Positions 23,508 to 32,944 of a stretch of 64,000 bases of DNA are shown here, piece after piece. Under the pieces are notes generated by a model. The model was not told the DNA's origin. It ran no database searches and was given only the letters and a program-made list of their open reading frames with translations. Origin of the DNA: Annona cherimola. Lineage: Eukaryota; Streptophyta; Magnoliopsida; Magnoliales; Annonaceae. The translations under genes and the position numbers were made by a program. Location of the stretch: NCBI GenBank assembly GCA_030490835.1, contig CM059975.1, forward strand, positions 51,451,174 to 51,515,173. Direction: 5' to 3'. Positions within the stretch are counted from its first letter, which is position 1, and each line of letters opens with the position of its first letter.

Positions 23508-24809
23508 ATGGCATCCCAATCGATTCCCGTTCCCGCTTTTGCTGAGGGCCAATCATTCACTAGACCACCATTGTTTGATGAGAACAACTTTGGTTATTGG
23601 AAGCTTCGTATGAAGCAACTCATTATGGCTACCGATATGGACTCTTGGATAGCAATCCAAGATGGTGTAACATTGCCTATAGATGAAAAAGCTTCCAAGT
23701 GGACCGAAGAGGAAGTAAGAACTGTAAAGAGCAATGCTAAAGCTATGAACTCACTATTTTGTGCTCTTACAGCTTCCGAATATGATAGAGTATCATCTTG
23801 TTTAACCGCTAAAGAAATATGGGATACTCTAACATCCATTTATGAAGGAACCTCTCAAGTCCAAGGGACTAGGAGAAATATTTTGATAGGAGAATTGGAA
23901 AATTTTAGAATGTTAGAAACAGAAAATATTTCTGAAATGTTTGCTAGATTCTCTAAAATTACTAACGCCTTGAAAGGTCTTGGAAAAGCTATTTCTGAAT
24001 CCGAGCAGGTTATGAAGATACTAAGGGCTCTACTGGATTCATGGACTCCAAAGATTACAGCTATTGAAGAAGCCAAAGACCTCAACACCCTAAAGCTAGA
24101 AGATCTAATTAGCTCATTAATGTCACATGAGCTAATTAAGAGAAAAAACGAAGAGAATCATAGTGGCAAGAAAATCATTGCATTAAAAGTTACACGCAAA
24201 TCTGAAGAATCTACCTCCTCGTCTAATAATGGTGATGAAGATATCGCACTTCTTACTCGCAAGTTTCGAAAATTTGTGAGAAAAGAAAAGAACTTCAAAG
24301 ACTTCAAAGAAAGACCACAAAGAGAGAAGAAGAAGGAGGTTACAAAATGTTACAGATGCGGGGGCGTAGGACATATGCAAACTCAATGTCCTACACCGGA
24401 AGAAAAACCAAAGGATTATCAAGAGAGGAGAGAAGGACATGAAAGAAGAAAATATCAAAAGCCTAAGGGAAGAGGCATGTATGTCAATGAAGAGACTTCA
24501 TCAACAAGCAGCTCTTCAACCGACAGCAACGATGCAGCAAACTGCGCAAGAATATGCTGCATGGCACGGATCGAACAAGAAGAAGACTTGTTATGCCTAA
24601 ACACAACTGAAGTTTTGGAAGAACAATCCATCTCAACAAAATGCACAAGCAATGAAGAGGTAACTTCCAAACCTTGCTATTCTCAATCAAGTTATTCTTC
24701 TTTTCATGAATGCCTCAAATGTGCTGAATTAGAAGAACTACAAATTGCATATGATTCATTATATGAGGAAATCAAAAAGCTAGGAAACAAGTTGACATTG
24801 AAGAGATAA
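23508..24809 (+). CDS. gag: Sirevirus Gag, N-terminal 433 residues
   Basis: Capsid/nucleocapsid protein that packages element RNA in cytoplasmic particles. It starts at the ATG 34 bases after the primer site. An N-terminal DUF4219-type motif (FDENNFGYWKLRMKQ, about residues 24-38) is followed by the UBN2-type gag core (TAKEIWDTLTSIYEGTSQVQ, about 100-120; LENFRMLETENISEMFARF), a Lys/Glu-rich hinge, and a CCHC knuckle CYRCGGVGHMQTQC at about 281-294. The frame ends at a TAA (24807-24809), but the same frame is open again just after it and continues to a second knuckle, so the stop is probably a mutation inside a longer Gag-Pol. Gag itself looks well kept. Confidence 0.88.
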   Translation: MASQSIPVPAFAEGQSFTRPPLFDENNFGYWKLRMKQLIMATDMDSWIAIQDGVTLPIDEKASKWTEEEVRTVKSNAKAMNSLFCALTASEYDRVSSCLTAKEIWDTLTSIYEGTSQVQGTRRNILIGELENFRMLETENISEMFARFSKITNALKGLGKAISESEQVMKILRALLDSWTPKITAIEEAKDLNTLKLEDLISSLMSHELIKRKNEENHSGKKIIALKVTRKSEESTSSSNNGDEDIALLTRKFRKFVRKEKNFKDFKERPQREKKKEVTKCYRCGGVGHMQTQCPTPEEKPKDYQERREGHERRKYQKPKGRGMYVNEETSSTSSSSTDSNDAANCARICCMARIEQEEDLLCLNTTEVLEEQSISTKCTSNEEVTSKPCYSQSSYSSFHECLKCAELEELQIAYDSLYEEIKKLGNKLTLKR

Positions 24810-25379
24810 CAATGCAATTCTATTATTATTGTAAATGGAAAACTAGCTGAAAGATCAACAAAACTGAAAGAGGAAAATGAATTATTGCTGAAAGAGGTAG
24901 AAAAATTGAAAAAGAAGAACGAATCCTTGAATGAATCATTAGCAAAGTTCTCTAATCCAGGAGAAAATGTGAAGATGTTTCTGAACATGACTGCTCAAAC
25001 AAATAAAAGAGGCCTTGGATATTATACTTTTGAGCAAAAAGAAAGTATCAAATCAAATGAGCCAATTCTTAGGACATATCAAACAAAAACTGCACCTATA
25101 TACAAGCCACAAAGGAAAAATATTATGTGGACTAGAAGGCCAATGTTTGAACCATTAGATATTTGGAGGCCTACTCCAAGATTACCTATGGCTTGCAATT
25201 ATTGCAACAAAATGGGTCATAAAGCCTATAAGTGTAACTTTAAGAAACTGTATGACCATGGTGCAAAATTAGTTTGGGTTCCAAGGAACACAAGATTTGG
25301 GCTTTCTAAGTTAGAATTACAAAGATTGAATCATTTTACTAACCCAAATGGACCCATAAAATGGGTACCAAAGAGATGA
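24810..25379 (+). pseudogene. gag: Sirevirus Gag C-terminal part with second zinc knuckle
   Basis: Same reading frame as the gag upstream, separated only by the TAA at 24807. A Lys/Glu-rich coiled-coil-like stretch (LLKEVEKLKKKNESLNESLA) comes first. The knuckle CNYCNKMGHKAYKC follows near 25195-25236, then WVPRNTRFGL and GPIKWVPK, which in related elements stand just before the protease. It ends in TGA (25377-25379), where the frame shifts to that of pol. Confidence 0.82.
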
Positions 25380-25419
25380 GATTTACCTGTTTATTTTTCA
25401 GATTTGTTTAAAGGTAAAG

Positions 25420-25560
25420 GCAAACAACATATGGTTCATGGACAGTGGTTGCTCAAGGCATATGACTGGAGAAAGAAGTCTATTTCACAAACTTAAGCCT
25501 TGCAACGACGGAACGGTTGCCTTTGGTAATAATGAGAAAGGTAAAATCAAAGGTAAATGA
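25420..25560 (+). pseudogene. Sirevirus aspartic protease, cut short
   Basis: Polyprotein-cleaving protease. In the pol frame it reads WFMDSGCSRHMTG with the catalytic DSG at 25441-25449, then VAFGNNEKGKIKGK and a TGA at 25558-25560, where related elements continue directly into the pre-integrase region. It lies one frame away from gag. A pyrimidine-rich run ending in CAG (25383-25401) precedes it, but whether that acts as a splice acceptor is not shown. Confidence 0.8.
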
Positions 25561-25587
25561 AATATTTACAGTAGCTCAAATGCATGC

Positions 25588-26976
25588 ATGGAGGATGTTT
25601 TGTTTGTTGAAGGACTCAAGCATAACTTAATGAGAATTAGCCAATTATGTGATAAAGGATATAAGGTTGTGTTTGAATCATCTATATGCAATGTATTTGA
25701 TGGTGAGCATATCATGTTTAGTGGAAAAAGACATGGAAATGTATATTTGGTTTCACTTGATGAACTAGATGGTCAATGTCTAATGGCCATTGAAAATGAT
25801 CCATGGGTTTGGCATAAAAGACTTGGACATGTGAATATGTCAAACATAAAGACCCTATGGAAAAAGGGTTTGGTAGAAGGCTTGCCAAAGTTGAAATATG
25901 ACAAAGACAAAATTTGCAAGGCATGTCAATTATCTAAACAACCAAAGATGTCTTTTTCTAACAAAAAGGAGATTTCCACCACAAGGGCACTTGAATTGCT
26001 ACACATGGATCTATATGGACCATCCGACATTTTAACCATTGGTGGAAAGAAATATGTATTTGTTATTGTAGATGACTTTTCAAGATTCACATGGATAATT
26101 CTCTTAGCTAGCAAAGATGAAGCCTTCTCTATGTTTTCAACTTTTGTAAACTTGGTGGAAAATGAAAAACAAAGTACTATTATGTCTATAAGAAGTGACC
26201 ATGGTGGTGAATTTGAGAACAAACGATTCATAGAATTATGTAATGAAAAAGGAATTCATCACACATTTTCTGCACCAAGGACTCCACAACAAAATGGAGT
26301 AGTTGAAAGGAAAAACAGAACTATACAAGAGATGGCTAGAACATTGCTAAATGAGAGCAAATTATCTAAGAAATTTTGGGGTGAAGCTGTGAGCACAACT
26401 TGTCATGTTTTAAATAGAGTTACCATTAGAGCTATCTTGAAAAAGACCCCATATGAGCTATGGAAAGGAAGGAAACCAAACATATCTTATTTTCATGCTT
26501 TTAGATGCACATGTTATGTTCTGAACAATGGAAAAACCAACTTGGGAAAACTTGATGCTAAAAGTGATGAAGCAATATTCCTTGGTTATTCATCAAATAG
26601 CAAAGCATATAGAGTTTTCAATAAACAAAACCAAGTTGTAGAAGAATCCATACATGTTGTTTTTGATGAAACTAACCCATGCTTTAAAAGAAAGGATGAT
26701 TCAAGTGATGCAGATGACATAGCAAATGGCCTTGAAAGGCCGCATGTGGAAAAGCAAGAAGATTCCATGGAGGAAAGGGTAAGTGAAGGTAACAATTCCT
26801 ATAAACCTCCAACTGATTTAAAATTCAATCATGCACATCCAATTGAGCAAGTTATAGGAAATGTGTATGAAGGTGTAAAAACTAGAAGGTCAAAGCAAAA
26901 TGTGTGTGGACAATATGCTTTTGTATCCAAGATTGAACCTTCTAATATTGAACAAGCTCTTGATGATGAAAACTAG
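25588..26976 (+). pseudogene. Sirevirus integrase with pre-integrase domain
   Basis: Inserts the cDNA. The protease tail (EDVLFVEGLKHNLMRISQLC) is followed by the pre-integrase zinc region WHKRLGHVNM ... CKACQLSK. The catalytic triad is intact: Asp in LLHMDLYGP (26008-26010), Asp in IRSDHGGEF (26197-26199) and Glu in GVVERKNRT (26305-26307), spaced exactly D-X35-E. TPYELWKGRKP and FLGYSSNSKAYRVFN follow. A TAG at 26974-26976 replaces the Trp codon present in the related copy near 56499, so the polyprotein stops before reverse transcriptase. The ATG at 25588 is internal. Confidence 0.9.
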
Positions 26977-28000
26977 ATTATAGCAATGCAAGAAGAGCTA
27001 AATCAATTTGAAAGAAACCAAGTTTGGCACCTTGTTCCTAGACCAAATGATTGTAGTGTTATTGGCACCAAGTGGGTCTTTAGGAACAAATTAGATGAAA
27101 GTGGACTAGTAGTGAGAAACAAAGCTAGACTTGTGGCAAAGGGGTACTCACAAGAAGAAGGAATAGATTTTGAAGAATCCTATGCCTCGGTTGCTAGATT
27201 AGAGGCAATTCGCATCTTACTAGCTTTTGCATCTCACATGAACTTTAAATTGTTTCAAATGGATGTCAAAAGTGCATTTCTGAATGGTTATATAAATGAA
27301 GAGGTGTATGTAGAACAACCACCTGGATTTGAGGAAAAAGATCAATCTAAATTTGTATACAAGCTAACCAAAGCATTATATGGATTAAAACAAGCTCCAA
27401 GAGCTTGGTATGATAGACTAAGCAAATTTCTGACTGATCATGATTTTCAAAAGGGAAATGTAGACACCACTTTGTTTATCAAGTACAATGGAAATGATAT
27501 ATTGATCATTCAGATTTATGTAGATGATATTATTTTTGGTGCTACTAATGAAACTCTTTGCCAAGAATTTTCTGAGCTTATGCAGAAAGAGTTTGAGATG
27601 AGCATGATGGGAGAGCTAAACTTCTTCCTTGGACTGCAAATCAAGCAATTAAATGAAGGAATTTTCATTAACCAGTCCAAGTATATCAAGGAAATGCTAA
27701 AGAAGTTTGGCATGGAGCACAGCAAAGGAGCAAGCACACCTATGAGCTCCACAATCAAAATGGACAAAGATGAGAAGAGCAAAGTAGTTGATTTAAAATT
27801 GTATAGAAGCATGATAGGTTCTCTATTGTATTTAACCGCTTCTAGGCCTGATATTTTATTTAGTGTGTATATGTGCTCTAGATTTCAATCATGCCCAAAA
27901 GAATCACACTTGGTAGCTGTGAAAAGAATTTTCAGATATCTAGTAGACACTACCAATTTAGGACTATGGTATCCAAAGGGCTCTAATTTTGATCTAATCG
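26977..28000 (+). pseudogene. Sirevirus reverse transcriptase
   Basis: Copies element RNA to DNA. It continues in the integrase frame after the TAG at 26974. [34 protein letters not shown] (first catalytic Asp), [22 protein letters not shown], and the active site YVDD at 27517-27528 are all present. [14 protein letters not shown] and the connection region ([13 protein letters not shown]) follow. At 28000/28001 one G is missing compared with the copy near 57529, which shifts the frame into RNase H. The 28080 TGA is a product of that shift. Confidence 0.92.
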
Positions 28001-28460
28001 CTACTCGGATGCGGATTTTGCCGGTTACAAAGTGGATAGAAAAAGCACTAGTGAAACATGTCAGTTTCTTGGGAACATGATGGTTTCATGGTTTTCAAGA
28101 AAACAAACTAGTGTTGCTCTATCTACGGCGGAAGCCAAATATATTGCCGCCGGGAGCTGTTGTGCCCAATTACTTTGGATGAAACAGCAACTTAGGGACT
28201 ATGGCATGGATTTTAAAGATATACCTATCAAATGTGATAATACCAGTGTCATATGTCTAACCAAGAATCCAGTCTTGCATTCTAGGACCAAACATATAGA
28301 CCTTAGACATCATTTCATTAGAGAACATGTAGAAAATCATGACATATGTTTGGTATATGTAAGAACAGAGGATCAAATTGCAGACATATTCACAAAACCC
28401 CTAGCAAAAGAAGCGTTCTATAAAATTAGAAATGACATGGGAATGATTGAGTTAGGCTAG
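28001..28460 (+). pseudogene. Sirevirus RNase H
   Basis: In the frame shifted by one base it reads SDADF-like, then KQTSVALSTAEAKYIAAGSC, LLWMKQQLRDYG, the IKCDNTSVICLTKNP and SRTKHIDLRHHFIREHV block typical of copia RNase H, and closes with IADIFTKPLAKEAF and TAG at 28458-28460. The catalytic D-E-D positions look kept. Only the single-base deletion upstream separates it from reverse transcriptase. Confidence 0.88.
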
Positions 28461-28825
28461 CATAAATTTAGGGGGAGCACCTGTTTAGGGGGAGCAACCC
28501 CACCTATCTCTTTCCTTACCCTATAATCTTTTTGATTTATTGACAAAAAGGGGGAGAAGAATAGGATTTGAGATCCTTATAATTATGCTTAAGGAGAAAA
28601 GAGTAGGATATGATTGGGAAGAAGAGTTTGAACATATGTTAAATGATTGCATGAGTTTAAGTATGATTTCAAAATGCATAATGAACATGAAGGATTGCAT
28701 GAGCATATGTTAAATGATTGCATGAGTTTAAGTATGATTTCAAAATGCATAATGAACATGATATTTTAAGCAATTGAAAGGTATACACTCAAATCGGTTT
28801 TGTCAATCATCAAAAAGGGGGAGAT
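28461..28825 (+). other. Multiple polypurine tracts and 71-bp duplication
   Basis: No gene. G-rich tracts TTTAGGGGGAGC (two, near 28468-28495), AAAAAGGGGGAGA (28545-28557) and the final one, AAAAAGGGGGAGA (28812-28824), abut the 3' LTR. Several tracts before the 3' LTR are a known Sirevirus trait. Between them, 28633-28703 is repeated in tandem at 28704-28761 (58 bp of the second copy kept). Confidence 0.82.
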
Positions 28826-30394
28826 TGTTGGAAATACGTGGAAAACTAGCTAAATCTATGTTTTGATGATTAAACAAATCAATTTGAGTAAGTCTTGGCT
28901 ACTAACAAGTTTCTGGAAATGTTTAAGGAATATTCATTTGAAGAAAATCAAGTATGGAAGCCAAGTCGTATACCAAGTCGACTTCAAGAAGTCAAATCTG
29001 TCCAGAGTTGAAAATGGGAGAAGAACAAGTGAAGTCGCAGGCCAAGTCGACTCCAGGTGCGACTTAGGAAACCAAGTCGCAGACGAAGTCGACTCCAGCA
29101 TCGACTTCAAGCATCCAGAGTTGAAAAAGTGGAAACGGACATGACGAAGTCGCAGGCGAAGTCGACTCCAGGTGCGACTTGGGCGAAGTCGCAGACGAGG
29201 TCGACTCCAACTTCGACTTGAGGAGTTCAGACTTGAAGATTGAAGTTTCAATCTTATTCTAAGGATCCATTTGGAATTTATCAAATCCAAATAAGATGCA
29301 AAGTTCATTCTCAAAAAGCAACTGAAGTTTCTTGAAGATCAAAAGCTAAGATTCATATTCAAAGTTCAAATCAAGTCTATCAAGTCCAAAGCTAATCTTC
29401 AAGCTTATTCCAAATGAAGAAATATCCAAGTCATGAAGACAAATTTAACAAAGCTCAAGCCAGTTCAAGAAGATCAAGGTGTTCTTGCAAAAGACCACGC
29501 CAAGTCGCAACCCAAGTTGACTCCAGGATCGACTTGAGTTGAGGACTGAAGGCCAAGTCGACCCAGACTCGGACTTGGAAATCTGAAGAACTGAAGTCGC
29601 ACACGATGTCGACTCCAGGTGCGACTTGGAAGCCAAGTCGCAGGCCAAGACGACTCCACATGCAACTTGGGTCGCAACGGTCGGAATTTATTCGAACGTT
29701 GGCGCATTAAATGCGCGCCACCTACCCTCTAACGTTCGGATTCCCTCCAAAATTATAAATAGCATTCATGGTGGACGAGGGAAGCATATGAGAATCATTA
29801 AGTGTGCTTAACTACTACATTCAAGAGCTCAAAAGAGATCAAGCCACTCAAAGAGGAAGAACTTCACTTCAAGTTGCAAGAGCTATATTTCAGAATCTTC
29901 AAAGCCATTACAACAAGTTCTTCTCTGCGCCAAAACTGCTACTACACAACTGTAAAGTGTAGTTTTCTTATTGTTTCATTTGCTTGTGTTGAACTTGATT
30001 TAGTTTGAGGAACTAAGATCAAGTGTAAGCAAAGTAGTGTGTGATTGGAGTGTAACTCATCACCTACTTGTGCTGTAATTTGTTGATGCCCCCTAGAGCT
30101 AGAATCTAGAAGAGAGCAGTGGCTCTAATTGTATTGAGAGAATACAATAGTGGAACCCAAGTCACAAGGAGTGTGAGCTTGGAAGAGTGGAGTAGGGAGG
30201 TTGCCCGAACCACTATAAAAATCTTGTGTGTTTGATTTATTTATCTGCTCTCTACATTATATTGCTTTCCATTTCGTTTCTTCACGAAGGGGACTAGATT
30301 AATCCGGGGTAAAGCTTTTGTTTAAGTTGTAAATTTTAAATTACCCAATTCACCCCTCCCCTCTTGGGTTTTGCCATCAAACTCGGGACCAACA
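28826..30394 (+). repeat. Sirevirus 3' LTR
   Basis: 1569 bp, TGTTGGAAAT ... GGGACCAACA, nearly identical to 21898-23459. It has the same AAGTCGACTCC-type units; TATA-like element at 29753-29761. Confidence 0.92.
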
Positions 30395-31695
30395 AGCTCC
30401 TAGGCGCCAACCCCATACTCCTTCACTTGGCTCTGCTCTGCATTCGACTCGCTCATGTTCTTGTAATTCTCCGTCCTTCCTGTAAAAAGGAATGAAACTA
30501 AATAAATGAACTAAAAATGCATAAAAACTACATAATGCTCCTAAAATGCAAAGCGAGTGAAAATTTAGCTAAATGGATGCAAACTGAACCTATTCCCTTG
30601 GACCAACACACAAAAATAGTCTAAAATAGGACATGATAACTCATATTTTACGAGTTATCAAATCACTTACCCGAAGTGGAGATACGCCTCTTTTTCTCAC
30701 ACTTTCTCTCTCTAACTTACTCCTTTCTTTCCTTGGATGTGTGGGATGATTTGGGGGCTTCAAATGGCTCAAGTGGAGCTGGGATTTCTTGGCCTTGGAC
30801 GTTCTCCTTGCTGCCCTATTTATAGGGTTACATTTTTAAAGAATTTAGAATTTACCCCCTAGCTTTGAGGTATTTAATTATAAATCGGTATTTCTTTTTA
30901 ATTTTTGAAAAATGCCTTGAGCCAAGAGCAGCCACCCTAGGCCTGCTCCAGCCCCCCTATGCAGCCCTATTTTTCTTAATTTTTTTATTTTTAAAATTAA
31001 TTAAATTAGGCTAAATCAATCTTAGCCATCGGTTGATGATGATGATGATCTTGGAACGTTGATCTTGGTCAATGCTCCTAACTGCCCCCTGCTGCAGCTG
31101 TCTTTTTATTAATTTTGTTATTTGTTATTTATTTATTTTAAATAAAAGTCAAATGCATAATTAATGTAAAGTTGGGTTACTTTTTTATCTTCATTTGATG
31201 TGTCATATTGACCCTTGATTTGTGATTTTCATCACATCTTAACCCATCCATCATGTTCATCATGAATTTTTAACCATTTATAAAAAATTTCACCAAATTT
31301 CGACGCCCGGATTGCAAATTATGAATTTTTTTCTATTTTTCCACTAAAATCCAAATTTGGATTAAAATAACAAAAAGTAATTCTGTTTTGTCTTGTAGTT
31401 ATTAAATTCCTTTTTCGTCTTTTTGTGATTAGGTTAATCCAAGTGATTAACTCTTAATCACGTGTCTTAATCCTTAGTTACTATTCACATACACTATTCA
31501 TGGTATTATTCACGTGGGTCAAATTCCTAATTGCATTATTTTAATCTCCAATATACATATCTATCAATATAATCATGAATTTTCATTTATCATAAAAATA
31601 ATTAGAAAAGAATCTAGAGTTACAATCTCGAAATAAAGTGTATATTATCGGGGTTTCACAATCCTCCCTCCTTACAATATGTTTCGTCCCGAAAC

Positions 31696-32255
31696 CTATC
31701 TTTCCTTGAACAATTGAGGATATTTTCTTTCGACTTCTTCTCGTAGCTCCCATGTGGCTTCGGATTCTGAATATCGATTCCATTGTACCTTTACATACTC
31801 GATTTTCCTGTTCCGAAGCTTCTTGATCTTGAAATCCAATATCTTGATCGGCCTTTCCTCATAGTTCAAGTGTTCTTGGATTGGCAAATTTTCTGCTATC
31901 AACACATGGGTAGGATCTAAAACATATTTCCTTAACATGGAGATGTGAAACACATTGTGGATGGCACCGAGGGTTGGTGGTAGGGCTATTCTATAGGCTA
32001 AATTGTCTATCTTTTCCAAAACTTCAAAAGGCCCGACATATCTTTTAGTTTTCCCCTCTTTCCAAACCGGGTGACTCCTTTGAATAGCGTTACTTTGACA
32101 AATACGTGATCCCCAACTTGGATATTCAAATCCCTTCTTTTACAATTGGTGTAACTCTTTTGCCTGATCTGGGCTGTGAGTATACACTGGCGAATCACTT
32201 GGACTTTTTCTGCCATTCTTTTTGAGAGATGTGGGGCTAATTTCCTTTCTCCCAC
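31696..32255 (-). pseudogene. Gypsy B integrase C-terminus and chromodomain-like tail
   Basis: Minus-strand end of pol. MAEKVQVIRQCILTAQIRQK and DLNIQVGDHVFVKV (32040-32255) precede a frame change near 32010-32040. NLAYRIALPP, HNVFHISMLRKYV, KILDFKIKKLRNRKIEYVKV and EATWELREEVERKYPQLF follow, ending at 31696. The terminal chromodomain-like part is more complete than in the copy at 1477-1830. The inverted GTTTCGGGACGAAAC and polypurine tract (31661-31700) follow, then the 3' LTR. Confidence 0.85.
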
Positions 32256-32699
32256 TTCATCCTAGTTTAGAGGAGTTCTACATTTCCGTCCATATAGAGC
32301 TTCAAATGGGGTCATTTGAATACTTGCTTGCTAACTATTGTTATAAGCAAACTCTACTATAGCCAAATATTCATCCCATGATCCTCCAAATTCTACTGTG
32401 CACATCCTCAACACATCCTCAACTATTTGATTTACCCTTTCTGTCTGCCCATCGGTTTGTGGATGAAATGTTGTACTGAATTTCAGCTATGTACCTAGAT
32501 CGAAAACTATTGACTTAGGTACTCTATGCAGTCTCATTATCTCCTTATAATAAATCTTAGCCAGCTGCTTAGCAGTAAAATTTTTCTTGATGGCTAGGAA
32601 ATGAGCTACTTTTGATAATCTATCAACTATTACCCATATAGCATCATTTTGATTTTGGGTTCTTGGCAACCCTTCAGTAAAATCCATAGTAATATCATC
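32256..32699 (-). pseudogene. Gypsy B integrase core, partly deleted
   Basis: Seen on the minus strand: MDFTEGLPRTQNQNDAIWVI (first catalytic Asp), LSKVAHFLAIKKNFT, LHRVPKSIV, then a loss of roughly 20 codons covering the second catalytic Asp, a stop, and FHPQTDGQTERVNQIVEDVL, FAYNNS, ALYGRKCRTPLN with further stops. The segment is inactive. Confidence 0.8.
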
Positions 32700-32944
32700 C
32701 TATTTCCATTTTAGGAATTCTAGCGAGTGTAACTTTCCAGGGGTTCTTTGATGATCAGCCTTAACTATTTGACATGTTAGCCACTTGGCCACATATTCGG
32801 CAATTTCTCTCTTCATATTATTCCACCAATACATCCTTTTGATGTCTTGATACATCTTGGTGCTACTTGGATGTATTGAGAATGGGGAGAAATGTGCTTC
32901 TTTCAATATCTGTTTCTTTATTTTCTCTTGATTGGGTATACACA
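32700..32944 (-). pseudogene. Gypsy B zinc finger / RNase H linker, right edge at insertion
   Basis: Integrase HHCC-type finger: ILKEAHFSPFSIHPSSTKMY, YWWNNMKREIAEYV, WLTCQIVKADHQRTPGKL. The usual first Cys of CLTC reads W-L-T-C. It begins (CIPNQEK) exactly where the gag-only element was inserted; upstream text (MYRYRGCLC) resumes beyond 39096. Confidence 0.82.

Larger units (their letters stand above)
21898..30394 (+). mobile_element. Sirevirus-like Ty1/copia element, nearly complete
   Basis: 8497 bp: 5' LTR, initiator-Met primer site, gag, protease, integrase, reverse transcriptase, RNase H, repeated polypurine tracts, 3' LTR. The gene order (integrase before reverse transcriptase) marks Ty1/copia. 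The gag type, the WHKRLGH pre-integrase motif and several G-rich tracts before the 3' LTR fit Sireviruses. The LTRs differ only at scattered sites and a few small indels, so insertion looks recent, yet pol has stops and frameshifts. The flanks (gctag / agctc) do not form a clean 5-bp duplication; a small deletion at the right edge would explain this. Confidence 0.9.
14007..30660 (-). mobile_element. Gag-only Athila-like element, TSD aatca
   Basis: Whole element on the minus strand with perfect 5-bp duplication aatca (14002-14006, 30661-30665). In its own direction: 5' LTR (30660 to 20658, entered by a Sirevirus), primer site (20651-20634), a short gag (20504 to 17831, entered by a solo LTR), a long untranslated 3' region, polypurine tract and 3' LTR (15427 to 14007). 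Without later insertions the internal part is only about 3.5 kb and holds no protease, reverse transcriptase, RNase H or integrase. It must have moved with enzymes from another element. The Athila pol piece at 51245-54168 shares its 3' untranslated motifs, so a relative of that one is a candidate helper. Confidence 0.85.
20658..30660 (-). repeat. Athila-like 5' LTR, split by a Sirevirus
   Basis: Pieces 20658-21897 and 30395-30660, about 1.5 kb together. It matches 14007-15427 closely, but near 21815-21895 it carries an extra stretch with 'gttgatgaagtggcgc' that is also seen, inverted, near 55930. It ends at the TGATAACTC dyad (30633-30660), which here has lost one T of the loop compared with 15400-15427. 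Confidence 0.82.
12586..31660 (-). mobile_element. 3' LTR of gypsy B, split by an Athila-like insertion
   Basis: Starts TGTGGTGCCCTAAACCG and ends GGGGTTTCACA (31660), next to an inverted polypurine tract. Without the insertion at 14007-30665 it is about 2.4 kb. The insertion lies between 'gatagaaatca' and 'aatcacttacccgaag', matching 'gaattcactcacc' in the homologous LTR near 4863. An ACTGTTCA cluster lies at 13590-13660, and an inverted TATA-like box at 30817-30824 sits inside CCCTATTTATAGGG. The left flank is tcatc; the matching right flank of this element is not in the window. Confidence 0.78.

Noticed and set aside
24183..24988. Several minus-strand frames over the Sirevirus gag
   Set aside because: Shadows of the plus-strand gag, with composition set by its codons.
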